Translations under genes and position numbers: made by a program
Shown here: one piece after another, positions 16,915 to 24,796 of the stretch
Numbering within the stretch: position 1 is the first letter of the stretch
Layout of the letters: every line of letters starts with the position of its first letter
DNA from: BJHL01 sp040378885
GTDB taxonomy: Bacteria > Planctomycetota > Phycisphaerae > Phycisphaerales > UBA1924
NCBI GenBank assembly: GCA_046316615.1
Contig: JBKDAN010000014.1
Location: 9,291 to 73,290 of the forward strand
Direction: 5' to 3'
Length of the DNA stretch: 64,000 bases
Notes under the pieces: model-generated
The model's database searches: none
Seen by the model: only the letters and a program-made list of their open reading frames with translations
What the model was told of the DNA's origin: nothing

Positions 16915-17295
16915 ATGTCGAGCGACAACAGCAACGCGCAACCGGTCAGCACGAGTATTCCCAAGCCTTCGGGCATGGCGTTTGTCACGCACTTTGTGCC
17001 GGGTCTTGTGACTGGCTTGCTTGTGGGTGCGTTGGCAACGGCATTCATCACGCCGCTGCTGGAGCGCAACGACATCAAGCTGCCGCAGGGCACGCCGGCG
17101 ACCGCGGGAGCACCCGCTGGCAGCCAGTCGAACGAAGACCAGTCGGTGGCACCTGCTGAGGGTGCGGCTGCTGCCAAGCCTGCGGAAGCTGCGCCGGCGG
17201 AAGCGACGCCCAAGCCTGATGCTGCCAAGCCTGTGGAAGGCGAGAAGCCGGCAGATGCGCCCAAGCCGGCCGACGCTCCCAAGCCCGCGCCGTGA
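16915..17295 (+). CDS. Single-span membrane protein with Ala/Pro/Lys-rich tail
   Basis: A 126-aa protein: a short polar N-terminus, one membrane segment (about 24-46, FVPGLVTGLLVGALATAFITPLL), then a low-complexity tail of repeats such as AKPAEAAPAEA, DAPKPADAPKPAP. Such tails often span or bind the periplasmic space or cell wall. Start ATG 16915 has GGAG eight bases upstream. The next gene starts 6 bases after the stop codon, so the two are probably cotranscribed. Function unknown. Confidence 0.72.
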   Translation: MSSDNSNAQPVSTSIPKPSGMAFVTHFVPGLVTGLLVGALATAFITPLLERNDIKLPQGTPATAGAPAGSQSNEDQSVAPAEGAAAAKPAEAAPAEATPKPDAAKPVEGEKPADAPKPADAPKPAP

Positions 17296-17301
17296 GTTTG
17301 T

Positions 17302-17739
17302 GTGGACACGCTCCAACCCATATCGCCATCGCCGCGCCCGTTTGATTGGGCGGTGTTGCTGTATGGGCTCTTGCTGCCTGCGCTCACGCTGATTGGTTTG
17401 GGCCTGTGGATGGTGTGGGGGCGGCGAGCGGAACTGAATCGGGAAGAGCGGCATCGTGAAGATGTGAAGGCGGCGATGCGCGGCGATGAAGTGCCACCGG
17501 AGACGCTGCGCGTTCGGCTGGCGCGGTGGCGGGATTCGCGCACGGAGCCGACGCGGCTGGTGCTGGGGATGTCGGCGCTGCTGGTGGGATATCACATCGC
17601 GGCGTATGTGCTGCCGCCACAGATTCTGCCGTTTCATGTGCCGTGGGATCGCGCGTGGATTCTGGCGGCGGGTGTGGCGTTGCTTGTAACGTCGTCGCTG
17701 GCGATTGATCGCATGCAGGCGCCGGATGACGCGGCGTGA
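17302..17739 (+). CDS. Membrane protein, two to three spans, unknown function
   Basis: A 145-aa protein with hydrophobic segments around WAVLLYGLLLPALTLIGLGLW (16-36), LVLGMSALLVGYHIAAYVL and AWILAAGVALLVTSS, separated by a charged loop (RRAELNREERHREDVKAAMRG). Start GTG 17302 lies 6 bases after the preceding gene's stop. No recognised family. Its close spacing suggests a small envelope-related operon with the Ala/Pro-rich protein before it. Confidence 0.72.
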   Translation: MDTLQPISPSPRPFDWAVLLYGLLLPALTLIGLGLWMVWGRRAELNREERHREDVKAAMRGDEVPPETLRVRLARWRDSRTEPTRLVLGMSALLVGYHIAAYVLPPQILPFHVPWDRAWILAAGVALLVTSSLAIDRMQAPDDAA

Positions 17740-17767
17740 AGGTTCGTGCATCTACACTCGCGGCAGA

Positions 17768-20140
17768 GTGACAAGCCCGTCTGAACAATCTGCGTCTGTG
17801 GTGGGGCTGGAGCCTGCGCGGGTGGTGGCGGGACCCACGCGGGTGACGGGTGACGTGCTTGCGGTGTTGCAGCGATACTGGGGATACGACACGCTGCGTC
17901 CTTTGCAGGATGCGGCGATTGCGGCGGGGCTTGCGAAGCGAGATTCGCTGGTCGTGATGCCCACGGGCGGTGGGAAGAGCTTGTGCTATCAGGTGCCGGC
18001 GGCTTTGGCGAATGGGCTGAGCGTGGTGGTGTCGCCGCTGATTTCGCTGATGAAGGATCAGGTGGATGGGCTGCGGCTGAGCGGGTATCCGGCGGGTGCG
18101 CTGCACAGCGGGGTATCGCCAGAGGAAGCGAGCGAGGTGCGGGCACAGGTGGCGAGCGGCGAGTTGAAGCTGTTGTATGTGTCGCCTGAGCGGTTGGTGG
18201 GCGCGGGATTCTTGAGTTGGCTGGCGCGCTTGTATGACGCGGGCAAGCTGGCGAGCTTCGCGATTGATGAGGCGCACTGCATCAGCCAGTGGGGGCATGA
18301 CTTTCGTCCCGAGTATCGGCAGTTGCAGACGGTGCGCGAGACGCTGCCTGGTGTGGCGTTTCATGCCTTTACGGCGACGGCGACGCCTCGCGTGCGCGAA
18401 GACATCTGTCAGCAGCTTGCGCTGCGGAACCCGACGGTGCTGGTGGGGCGGTTTGATCGCCCGAATCTGACGTACCGAATCGTGGAGCGCGCGTACGACC
18501 CGCTGAAGCAAGCGGCGGATGTGCTGCGACGGCATGATGGACGGGCGGCGATCATTTACTGCATCAGTCGGAAAGAGACCGAGCAGTACGCGGCGGAATT
18601 GACGGGGATGGGGATTCGCGCGAAGGCGTATCACGCGGGGCTGAACCCGGACAAACGTGCGAAGGTGCAGAATGAGTTTCTGGAAGAGCGGCTGAACGTG
18701 GTGGTGGCGACGGTGGCGTTTGGCATGGGCATCGACCGGGGCGATGTGCGATGTGTGATTCACATGGGCATGCCCAAGACGGTTGAGGCGTATCAGCAGG
18801 AGACGGGGCGTGCGGGGCGCGACGGGCTGGCGAGTGAGTGCGTGATGATCTATGGCACCAGCGATGCTTCGCGCTGGCTGCGACTGATGGAGCGGGGTGC
18901 GGAAGAGAGTGATGCGGAGCCGGCGCAGATCGCTCATGGGCTGCGTGTGCAGAAGGAGCTGCTGCAGCACATGCAAAATCTGTGCGGCAGTGCAAGATGC
19001 AGGCACGCGGCGCTGAGCGAGTACTTTGGTCAGCAGTATGAGCAGCCGGAGGAACTGAAGGAGCGGGGCGTCGTGGGGTGCGGGGCGTGTGATATCTGCA
19101 TGGGTGAACTGGCGCCTGTGGCGGACAGCACGACGATTGCAAAGAAGATTTTGTCGTGCGTGTATCGCGTGGGACAGCGGTACGGCGCGGCGTATGTGCG
19201 AGATGTGCTGACGGGCAGCATGGCGAAGACGATCGTGGAACGCGGGCATGACAAGCTCAGCACGCATGGGTTGCTGAAGGAGATGCCCAAAGAGCGCGTG
19301 ATGGCGTGCATTCAGCAGCTCATCGACACGGGCTATCTGGGCGTGGAGATGATCACGACAGCAGCAGGGGGCACGGGGGCGATTTTGCAGTTGGTGCCAG
19401 CGAGCAACGCGGTGCTGAAGGGCGAGCGCGACGTGACGCTGTATGAGCCCAAGCGTGAGCGCGGGGCGACGCGTCAGGCGGCGCCGAGTGTGGCGCAGTT
19501 CGCGCCTTCGCTGAATGCTGAAGAAACGAAGTTGTTTGAGAGCTTGCGCGAGCTGCGGCGTGCGATTGCGGAGAAGAAGGGTGTGCCGCCTTATGTGGTG
19601 TTCAGCGATGTGACGCTCGAAGAGCTTGCACGTGTGCGGCCTGGCAGCGAAGAGAAACTGCTGGGCGTGCGCGGCATCGGGCAGATCAAGCTGCGGGAGT
19701 TCGGCGGCGCGTTCATTGATCACATCGCGCTGTATTGCAAGACCCATGGATTGCAGCTTGACGCGGCGGAGGGGTCGCGGCCTCGCAGCGCCAAGGGACA
19801 GGATCGCGCACGCGACAACGCGGCGCAGATCGAGCCCAAGCCCAAGAAGCTGCGTCACGACGCGGCGGCGATCTTCATGCAGGGCATTCCGCTGGCGCGG
19901 GCTGCGGAGCGATTGGCCTTGAGCGCGAGCGCGACATGCGACCACTTGTGCTTATGGATTGAGCAGACCAAGCCGGCGAGCGTGGAGCCTTGGGTGGATG
20001 ATGCGACGTACAAGCGTGTGGAAACCGCGCTGGATGAAGTGGGAGGCTCGCGCCTGCGACCGATTTGGGAGCACCTTGAGGGCAAGGTGAGTTACGAAGA
20101 GATCAAGGTGGTGATTGCGCACTTGCGGAGCGGGGCGTGA
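17768..20140 (+). CDS. recQ: ATP-dependent DNA helicase RecQ
   Basis: A 3'-5' DNA helicase for recombination and replication-fork repair. From GTG 17768 the protein is 790 aa: Walker A MPTGGGKS at 64-71, the DEAH box IDEAHCISQWGHDFRPEY, helicase motifs V/VI (VVATVAFGMGIDRGDVR, QQETGRAGRDG), and the zinc-site cysteines (CRHAALSEYF, CGACDIC). An HRDC domain follows (VVFSDVTLEELARVRPG, GVRGIGQIKL). It extends beyond a typical RecQ with about 100 residues resembling the HTH_40-type extension (AIFMQGIPLARAAERLALSASA). TACACT at 17753-17758 precedes the GTG by 9 nt with no Shine-Dalgarno sequence, pointing to a leaderless mRNA. An ATG at 17705 is an alternative start inside the previous gene. Confidence 0.94.
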   Translation: MTSPSEQSASVVGLEPARVVAGPTRVTGDVLAVLQRYWGYDTLRPLQDAAIAAGLAKRDSLVVMPTGGGKSLCYQVPAALANGLSVVVSPLISLMKDQVDGLRLSGYPAGALHSGVSPEEASEVRAQVASGELKLLYVSPERLVGAGFLSWLARLYDAGKLASFAIDEAHCISQWGHDFRPEYRQLQTVRETLPGVAFHAFTATATPRVREDICQQLALRNPTVLVGRFDRPNLTYRIVERAYDPLKQAADVLRRHDGRAAIIYCISRKETEQYAAELTGMGIRAKAYHAGLNPDKRAKVQNEFLEERLNVVVATVAFGMGIDRGDVRCVIHMGMPKTVEAYQQETGRAGRDGLASECVMIYGTSDASRWLRLMERGAEESDAEPAQIAHGLRVQKELLQHMQNLCGSARCRHAALSEYFGQQYEQPEELKERGVVGCGACDICMGELAPVADSTTIAKKILSCVYRVGQRYGAAYVRDVLTGSMAKTIVERGHDKLSTHGLLKEMPKERVMACIQQLIDTGYLGVEMITTAAGGTGAILQLVPASNAVLKGERDVTLYEPKRERGATRQAAPSVAQFAPSLNAEETKLFESLRELRRAIAEKKGVPPYVVFSDVTLEELARVRPGSEEKLLGVRGIGQIKLREFGGAFIDHIALYCKTHGLQLDAAEGSRPRSAKGQDRARDNAAQIEPKPKKLRHDAAAIFMQGIPLARAAERLALSASATCDHLCLWIEQTKPASVEPWVDDATYKRVETALDEVGGSRLRPIWEHLEGKVSYEEIKVVIAHLRSGA

Positions 20141-20730
20141 GTGAGGTGAGTGACAAGCCGACGAAACTGCCCGTGCCGAGCAGTTTCTCGCACGGCGCCA
20201 TGGGCGTGAGCCCACGACTGAGATTTTGCATGAAGTCAGACGGCGAGTCGCATGCGTTGTGCATTGACGTGATGAAGACGCGCGTCGCCATGGCGTGGGC
20301 GACGCTGATGCTGCTCATTCTGTTCACTGTGCTTGCTTGCTTTGGCTTCGTCATGGTGGGGAGGGGTACGTGGGCGACGGTGGGCTTTGCGGTTGTGAGC
20401 GTGTTGATCGTGCCGATTTGGCTATTCACGTTCGTGCCGCCGATTCTTGCGACGCGTCGTGTGGCGAAGCGGACGCCCGTGTGGTGTGAGTTCAAGGGCA
20501 CGACGTGCGTGCAGATAGCTGGTGAGCCCGTGAACGAACCGGTTCGTCGAGTGCTGCATGTGCTATGCCGATACGGACGCGGGTCAACGAGCCAATGGCA
20601 GGTGCAGTTGGCTTCGGGTCAGTATCGCTTGCTGTACCAAGATGAGTCAAACGTGTTTGGGAACGAGCAGATCAACGCGTGGTCACGCTCAGCAGGCTTT
20701 GTGGTCCAGTCGGTTGAGATCAAGGCGTGA
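20137..20730 (+). CDS. Two-span membrane protein, unknown function
   Basis: A 197-aa protein with two hydrophobic segments around MAWATLMLLILFTVLACFGFVMV and VGFAVVSVLIVPIWLFTFVPPI, a short N-terminal cytosolic part and a C-terminal domain of about 80 residues (from CEFKGTTCVQIAG to the end). Start GTG 20137 overlaps the recQ stop in the GTGA arrangement, so the two are translationally coupled. I do not recognise the family. A strong bidirectional terminator follows 22 bases after the stop. Confidence 0.75.
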   Translation: MSEVSDKPTKLPVPSSFSHGAMGVSPRLRFCMKSDGESHALCIDVMKTRVAMAWATLMLLILFTVLACFGFVMVGRGTWATVGFAVVSVLIVPIWLFTFVPPILATRRVAKRTPVWCEFKGTTCVQIAGEPVNEPVRRVLHVLCRYGRGSTSQWQVQLASGQYRLLYQDESNVFGNEQINAWSRSAGFVVQSVEIKA

Positions 20731-20752
20731 CGGCATCGATCCTTGCAAAACG

Positions 20753-20788
20753 AAAAACGCGGTGACCCATGTCACCGCGTTTTTCCCC
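20753..20788. terminator. Bidirectional intrinsic terminator
   Basis: AAAAACGCGGTGAC, a 4-nt loop and GTCACCGCGTTTTT form a perfect 9-bp GC-rich stem flanked by A and T runs, so it can stop transcription in both directions. It ends the recQ operon on the plus strand and would also end a minus-strand transcript coming through the structured region to its right. Confidence 0.85.
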
Positions 20789-20963
20789 GGCTTTCCCCCC
20801 GATTCCCCTCCGGTCCCCATTGCATCATTCCGCGGAGAGCCCCCTGGAATGATGCGGCGGCGTCTTGGCGGCGGACAACGCTTGTTCCCCTCACGTGTGG
20901 CCCCCCACGGGCCTCCCTGAGTTCGTTGCGTGAATCCCCCAAGCGTTGTCCGCACGCCACGAC
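20788..20963 (-). ncRNA. Candidate structured RNA: long hairpin, second hairpin, G-tracts, terminator
   Basis: The 306 bases between the membrane-protein gene and the next possible gene contain no convincing frame but much structure. A long inverted repeat pairs 20862-20884 with 20940-20963: GCGGACAACGCTTG against its exact complement (14 bp), continued outward by GTCTTGGCG/CGCCACGAC with one mismatch and one bulge. A second hairpin pairs GCATCATTCC (20822-20831) with GGAATGATGC (20845-20854 region). On the minus strand four runs of at least four G follow (20788-20820), then the intrinsic terminator. The order stem, hairpin, terminator suits a minus-strand RNA of about 210 nt; a small DNA element is the alternative. 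No promoter is obvious and it matches no RNA family I can recall. Confidence 0.4.
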
Positions 20964-21036
20964 AGTTGTTGCATCGTCGCATCACTCGGCATGCTTGACT
21001 GGTGGCAAGGGCATTCACCTATCGCTGCGAGTGTGA

Positions 21037-21510
21037 TTGCGATCCAGTGCCTTGTTTTTGGGGCTTCACACCCGCGCCTCCGGTGGCACGAGCGTTACTT
21101 CCTGTCCCATCAAGATGCGGCTTGTACCCCTTGCAAAAATTTGCAGCGGCGGAGATTTCTCTCCACAGTCGCGTCAGCACGAGCAGGTGTGCAAGGCTGC
21201 GAGCGCGACGCTGTCGACCAACGTTCGCGCGTGTGACCAGTTCGAAACCACTTCTGATTGCGAGCGCGTGCCGTTCTATCGGTTTCTTGGCGTTGTGCAG
21301 GCGCAGCGGCGTGCGGCTGAACAGATGCTTGTGCATCGCGAGCTGACGCAGGGGTGCGGCAACGAGGCAGATCGCACGAGTGTGTCCGTGAGTGAACGTG
21401 TGACGCATCGCGAGCGGGAGACCTGTGTGCGTGTGGATGTGGTGACGAAGTATGTTGCCGTCACGCGGACAGCTGTTGTGCGGCGCGGGTTGATTGATGT
21501 GGTGGTGTGA
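21037..21510 (+). CDS. Possible small protein, unknown function
   Basis: An open frame of up to 157 codons; the part from ATG 21115 (131 aa) has codon third positions rich in G/C like the rest of the window and reads as plausible protein with cysteines (CERVPFYRFLGVVQAQ, RERETCVRVDVVTKYVAV). There is no signal peptide, recognised domain or clear ribosome-binding site. It converges on the terminator of the deoxyhypusine-synthase-like gene. I list it as tentative; it may be spurious. Confidence 0.35.
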   Translation: MRSSALFLGLHTRASGGTSVTSCPIKMRLVPLAKICSGGDFSPQSRQHEQVCKAASATLSTNVRACDQFETTSDCERVPFYRFLGVVQAQRRAAEQMLVHRELTQGCGNEADRTSVSVSERVTHRERETCVRVDVVTKYVAVTRTAVVRRGLIDVVV

Positions 21511-21530
21511 GCGTCGCGAAGCGATGACGC

Positions 21531-21563
21531 AAATAAAAACACCCGCGATCGTTCGCGGGTGTT
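21531..21563 (-). terminator. Intrinsic terminator of the deoxyhypusine-synthase-like gene
   Basis: On the minus strand ACACCCGCGA, a 4-nt loop and TCGCGGGTGT are followed by TTTTTATTT. The perfect 10-bp stem lies 47 bases after the stop codon of the gene ending at 21610. Confidence 0.85.
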
Positions 21564-21609
21564 GGTGCATTGGCGTCACACAGGTTACCCCGTGCTGCTG
21601 CATGTTCGC

Positions 21610-22746
21610 TTACTTGCTCTTGGCGAGCTTGCCCTTGCTGAAGGTCGGCATGCCGTCGCCCTTCTCGAAGAGGTCGGCGAACTTGAAACCCTTGCGGGCC
21701 TTCCAGGCCTTGCGGTGGTAGGCGTCGCTGGCGAGGATGGGGAAGAGAGCGCTGAGCTCGCCGAAGACCATCTGCTCGTGGACGACGTCGACCTTGCCCC
21801 AACTGCATGCTTCGCGGAGCGTGCTGCCGCTGAGGGCGCCGTCGCGGCTGTCGGCGACGGTCATCTGCACGGCATACTTGTGCATGCCGATGTCGCCGCG
21901 GGCCTTGCCGCCCTTGCGTTCGTTGAGGAGTTCGGCAGCGACGACGATGTCCTGCGCGAAGTTCTTGGGGACGCCGCCGCCCAGCATGAGCAGGCCGGTG
22001 TCCTTGCAAGCGAGCTTGATGTCAGTCAGTTCGCGGAAGTCCTTGCCGCTGTCGAAGGCGACTTGGCCGCGGCCTTCTTCGATGGCTTCGGTCTGCTGGA
22101 GGACGATGCCAAAGCCTGCGCTGCAGTCGCTGAAGGCGGGCACGAAGATCGGGACGCGCTTCTGGTAGCAGGTCTTGACGATGCTCTCGTTCTTGGCGTA
22201 CTTGCTGTTGTTGGCGAGGTACGCGCCCATGGCTTCGATGAATTCGCGGCTGCTGTATGCGCCGGGTTCGAAGGCGTTGAAGATCTCATAGGTGGCGTGG
22301 TCGCACGCGCGGAGATCGTCTTCATTGATGTAGGTGTCGTAGATGCGGTCGATCATCATGTTGCGCAGCGTCATGTCGTCGACGGGCGGGGCTTCGGGGC
22401 TGCCGGGCGCGATGTAGTGCTTGAAGCCCAGGCCTTCGAAGAAGTCCTGGTCCACGATGTTGGCGCCGGTGGAGACGATGGCATCGATCATGTTGTTTTC
22501 CAACATGGTGATGATCGCCTTCTTGAGGCCGGCGCTGATGAGCGAGCCGGCGAGCGTCAGGATGACGCCGCACTCTTTGTCCTTGAGCATCATCGAGTAG
22601 ATATCAGCGGCGTTGGCCAGCGTGCGGCTGGAGTAGGCCATGTTGCGATAACTATCGATGATCGTTCGGCCGTCGAACTTGGTGATGTCGACGTGCTTGA
22701 TGGGTTTGCTGAGGAGGTCCTGCTTCGTCCACTTGCCGTTAGCCAT
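21610..22746 (-). CDS. Deoxyhypusine-synthase-family protein
   Basis: A 378-aa NAD-dependent spermidine-aminobutyl-transfer fold. Motifs of the family are visible: LTLAGSLISAGLKK, DAIVSTGANIVDQDFFEGLG, VPIFVPAFSDCSAGFG and LLMLGGGVPKNF. In eukaryotes and archaea the enzyme modifies eIF5A; bacteria have no eIF5A, and bacterial homologues have been linked to homospermidine or related polyamine synthesis. Whether this protein transfers to a small amine or to a protein is unknown. I start at ATG 22746 (AAGGGAC upstream); the frame extends to 22941 through non-conserved sequence. No other polyamine gene is adjacent. A perfect 20-bp palindrome lies 135 bases upstream. Confidence 0.88.
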   Translation of the reverse strand: MANGKWTKQDLLSKPIKHVDITKFDGRTIIDSYRNMAYSSRTLANAADIYSMMLKDKECGVILTLAGSLISAGLKKAIITMLENNMIDAIVSTGANIVDQDFFEGLGFKHYIAPGSPEAPPVDDMTLRNMMIDRIYDTYINEDDLRACDHATYEIFNAFEPGAYSSREFIEAMGAYLANNSKYAKNESIVKTCYQKRVPIFVPAFSDCSAGFGIVLQQTEAIEEGRGQVAFDSGKDFRELTDIKLACKDTGLLMLGGGVPKNFAQDIVVAAELLNERKGGKARGDIGMHKYAVQMTVADSRDGALSGSTLREACSWGKVDVVHEQMVFGELSALFPILASDAYHRKAWKARKGFKFADLFEKGDGMPTFSKGKLAKSK

Positions 22747-22787
22747 GGGAAAGTCCCTTGTTTGCCGGTCCCCCCGAAGGCGTTCAT

Positions 22788-22810
22788 GAGCGAGCAAGCG
22801 AGGCGGGGGT
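22788..22810. repeat. Single arm of tandem-word repeat (GAGCGAGC-type)
   Basis: GAGCGAGC and AAGCGAGG follow in 8-bp steps and end in a G-run, the same word type as the element at 51813. It lies in the leader of the deoxyhypusine-synthase-like gene. Short, so it could be chance. Confidence 0.35.
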
Positions 22811-22880
22811 GACGCATCGCGACAAGGAACTTTAGCGAGGTTGTTGGTAAGTGTCCCTCGCGGCTTTCGGCGGAGGGGAG

Positions 22881-22900
22881 TGTGCCGCATATGCGGCACA
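22881..22900. promoter_or_regulatory. Perfect 20-bp palindrome in a divergent promoter region
   Basis: The sequence TGTGCCGCAT is followed at once by its reverse complement ATGCGGCACA. It lies in the 310-base spacer between the divergent deoxyhypusine-synthase-like gene (start 22746) and the chemoreceptor gene (start 23057). A palindrome of this length with no T-run is a good dimeric-regulator operator candidate and poor terminator candidate. Apart from it and the short repeat arm I see no gene in this spacer. Confidence 0.5.
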
Positions 22901-23056
22901 GAGCGAATGTGAGAGGGGTGAATGGCGCGGGCATTCTCCAAAGATTGCTGACGAATTGGGTTTTCAATCTGAAGTATTCATCCATGTGGCCCGAAGTTAA
23001 CCTCCAACAAGGCGGTCACTTCTTCGTGGGCCGCACTTCGTAATGGAGGTACGCAC

Positions 23057-24709
23057 GTGAATCTGCTGAACAATATCCGGTTGTCGAAAAAGCTCGCACT
23101 GCTGGTGGGTGTGCCCGTCGTGGGGTTGGCATTCTTTGCGGGGACGGCATTCACCACGCTGAACACGGTTCGCGTGCAGGGCGATCTGTACAACGACATT
23201 GTGCAGGGCAAGGATCTGATCGCCGACATTCTGCCGCCTCCCGCGTACATCGTCGAAGCACACATGGAAGTGTTCGCGATGGCGCGTGAAGAGCAGCGAG
23301 AGGACATCGAGCGGTTGGCGCAGAGGTGCAAGCAGCTTCGCAACGACTACAACACCCGCATTGATGTGTGGGCGAAGTCACTGCCTGACGGCGAGATGAA
23401 GAATGAACTGCTGCAGGCTTCGCAGGAGCCCGCGCAGACGTATTTCTCGACGCTGGAGAATGAGTACATTCCGGCGTTGCTGGCGGAGAAGCAGGATGAC
23501 GCGGCGGCCGTGCTGGAGAACAAGCTGATTCCGCTGTTCGCGAAGCATCGCGAAGCGATTGATAGCGTGGTCAAGAAGGCGACCGAGTACGCGTCGACGA
23601 ACGAGAAGCATGCTGCCGCGGTGATGCAGGCACGCACGGTGCTGCTGTGGTCGGTGGCGGCGGCGATGTCGCTTGCGACGATCGCGCTGGGCTGGCTGAT
23701 TGCACGCAATGTGAGCAAGCCTGTGCTGAGCATGAACAACGCCGTGAACGACATGGCGACGGGCAAGCTGAGTCTGAGCACGCGACTGGACGCGAGCCGC
23801 AAGGATGAACTCGGCACGCTTGCCAGCGGCATCAACAACTTCACGGACAAGCTGTCCTCACTGATCGCCAGCACGCGCGATGCATCGACGCAAGTGATGC
23901 AGAGCAGCGGCATGCTGCAAGAGAACGCGGCCAAGATGGCTGACCAGATGGAAAGCCAGGCGGCTCGCGTTCGTGAGATCGCCAGTGCGATGACGGAGAT
24001 GTCGGCCAGCGCTGCGGAAGTCGCCCAGCAGGCGGGTGAAGCAAGCAAGGCCGCTGAGGGCTCACGCGGCATGGCGACCGAAGGCGGCAAGACCGTCGCG
24101 GCGACTGTCGACGGCATGCACGCCATCGAGCAGGCTGTCGAGAGCGGCACGCAGTGCGTGCACACGCTGGGCAAGCGCAGTGAAGCGATCGGCCAGATGA
24201 TTCAGATCATCAATGACATCGCGGATCAGACGAACCTGCTGGCGCTGAACGCGGCCATTGAAGCGGCTCGCGCGGGTGAGCATGGTCGCGGGTTCGCGGT
24301 CGTGGCCGATGAAGTGCGCAAGCTTGCGGACCGCACGCAGAAGGCGACGGCTGAGATCAGCCAGTCGATCTCGCAGATTCAGAATGACACGCGTGCGGCG
24401 GTTGAGGCGATGGACAAGGGCGGCACGCAGGTGCGCGAAGGCGTGGCGAAGGCGGGCAAGGCCGGCGACGACCTGCAGCGCATCGTCAGCAGTGCGGGCA
24501 ATATGACGCAGATGGTCAACGCCATCGCGACGGCGGCTGCGGAACAGAGCAGCACGACCGAAGAAGTCAGCCGCAGCCTGGAGCAGATTTCCACTGCATC
24601 GGGCGAAACGCAGAAGGCCGCGGAAGAAAGCGCCTCGGGCATTCAACAGGTCGCGAGCAAGGCGACGGAACTGAAGCGGCTGATCGAAGAATGCGGGCTG
24701 AAGGTCTGA
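23057..24709 (+). CDS. Methyl-accepting chemotaxis protein
   Basis: A 550-aa chemoreceptor. Two membrane segments (about 13-33 and 194-213) enclose a helical periplasmic sensor domain of roughly 160 residues, then a HAMP domain (IARNVSKPVLSMNNAVNDMA, DELGTLASGINNF) and a long signalling coiled coil. The cytoplasmic tip is intact: IINDIADQTNLLALNAAIEAARAGEHGRGF followed by VVADEVRKLA is the CheA/CheW contact. Start GTG 23057 has GGAGGT seven bases upstream. No che gene is adjacent. A second chemoreceptor is at 59624. Confidence 0.95.
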   Translation: MNLLNNIRLSKKLALLVGVPVVGLAFFAGTAFTTLNTVRVQGDLYNDIVQGKDLIADILPPPAYIVEAHMEVFAMAREEQREDIERLAQRCKQLRNDYNTRIDVWAKSLPDGEMKNELLQASQEPAQTYFSTLENEYIPALLAEKQDDAAAVLENKLIPLFAKHREAIDSVVKKATEYASTNEKHAAAVMQARTVLLWSVAAAMSLATIALGWLIARNVSKPVLSMNNAVNDMATGKLSLSTRLDASRKDELGTLASGINNFTDKLSSLIASTRDASTQVMQSSGMLQENAAKMADQMESQAARVREIASAMTEMSASAAEVAQQAGEASKAAEGSRGMATEGGKTVAATVDGMHAIEQAVESGTQCVHTLGKRSEAIGQMIQIINDIADQTNLLALNAAIEAARAGEHGRGFAVVADEVRKLADRTQKATAEISQSISQIQNDTRAAVEAMDKGGTQVREGVAKAGKAGDDLQRIVSSAGNMTQMVNAIATAAAEQSSTTEEVSRSLEQISTASGETQKAAEESASGIQQVASKATELKRLIEECGLKV

Positions 24710-24745
24710 AGCCTGCATTGATGAGTGACTGCCAATACCAAAAAG

Positions 24746-24781
24746 CAACAAGCCGCGATTCGCATCGCGGCTTGTTTGTTT
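24746..24781 (+). terminator. Intrinsic terminator between chemoreceptor and ftsH
   Basis: CAACAAGCCGCGAT, loop TCGC and ATCGCGGCTTGTT form a 13-bp stem followed by TGTTTG. The complement has TTGCTTTTTGG after the stem, so it can also serve ftsH from the other strand. Confidence 0.8.
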
Positions 24782-24796
24782 GTGGTGGCGGATTGA

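Noticed and set aside
17384..19945. Very long open frame (853 codons) opposite recQ
   Set aside because: High-GC antisense shadow of a well-supported helicase gene; the translation is Arg/His/Pro-rich low-complexity with no motif.
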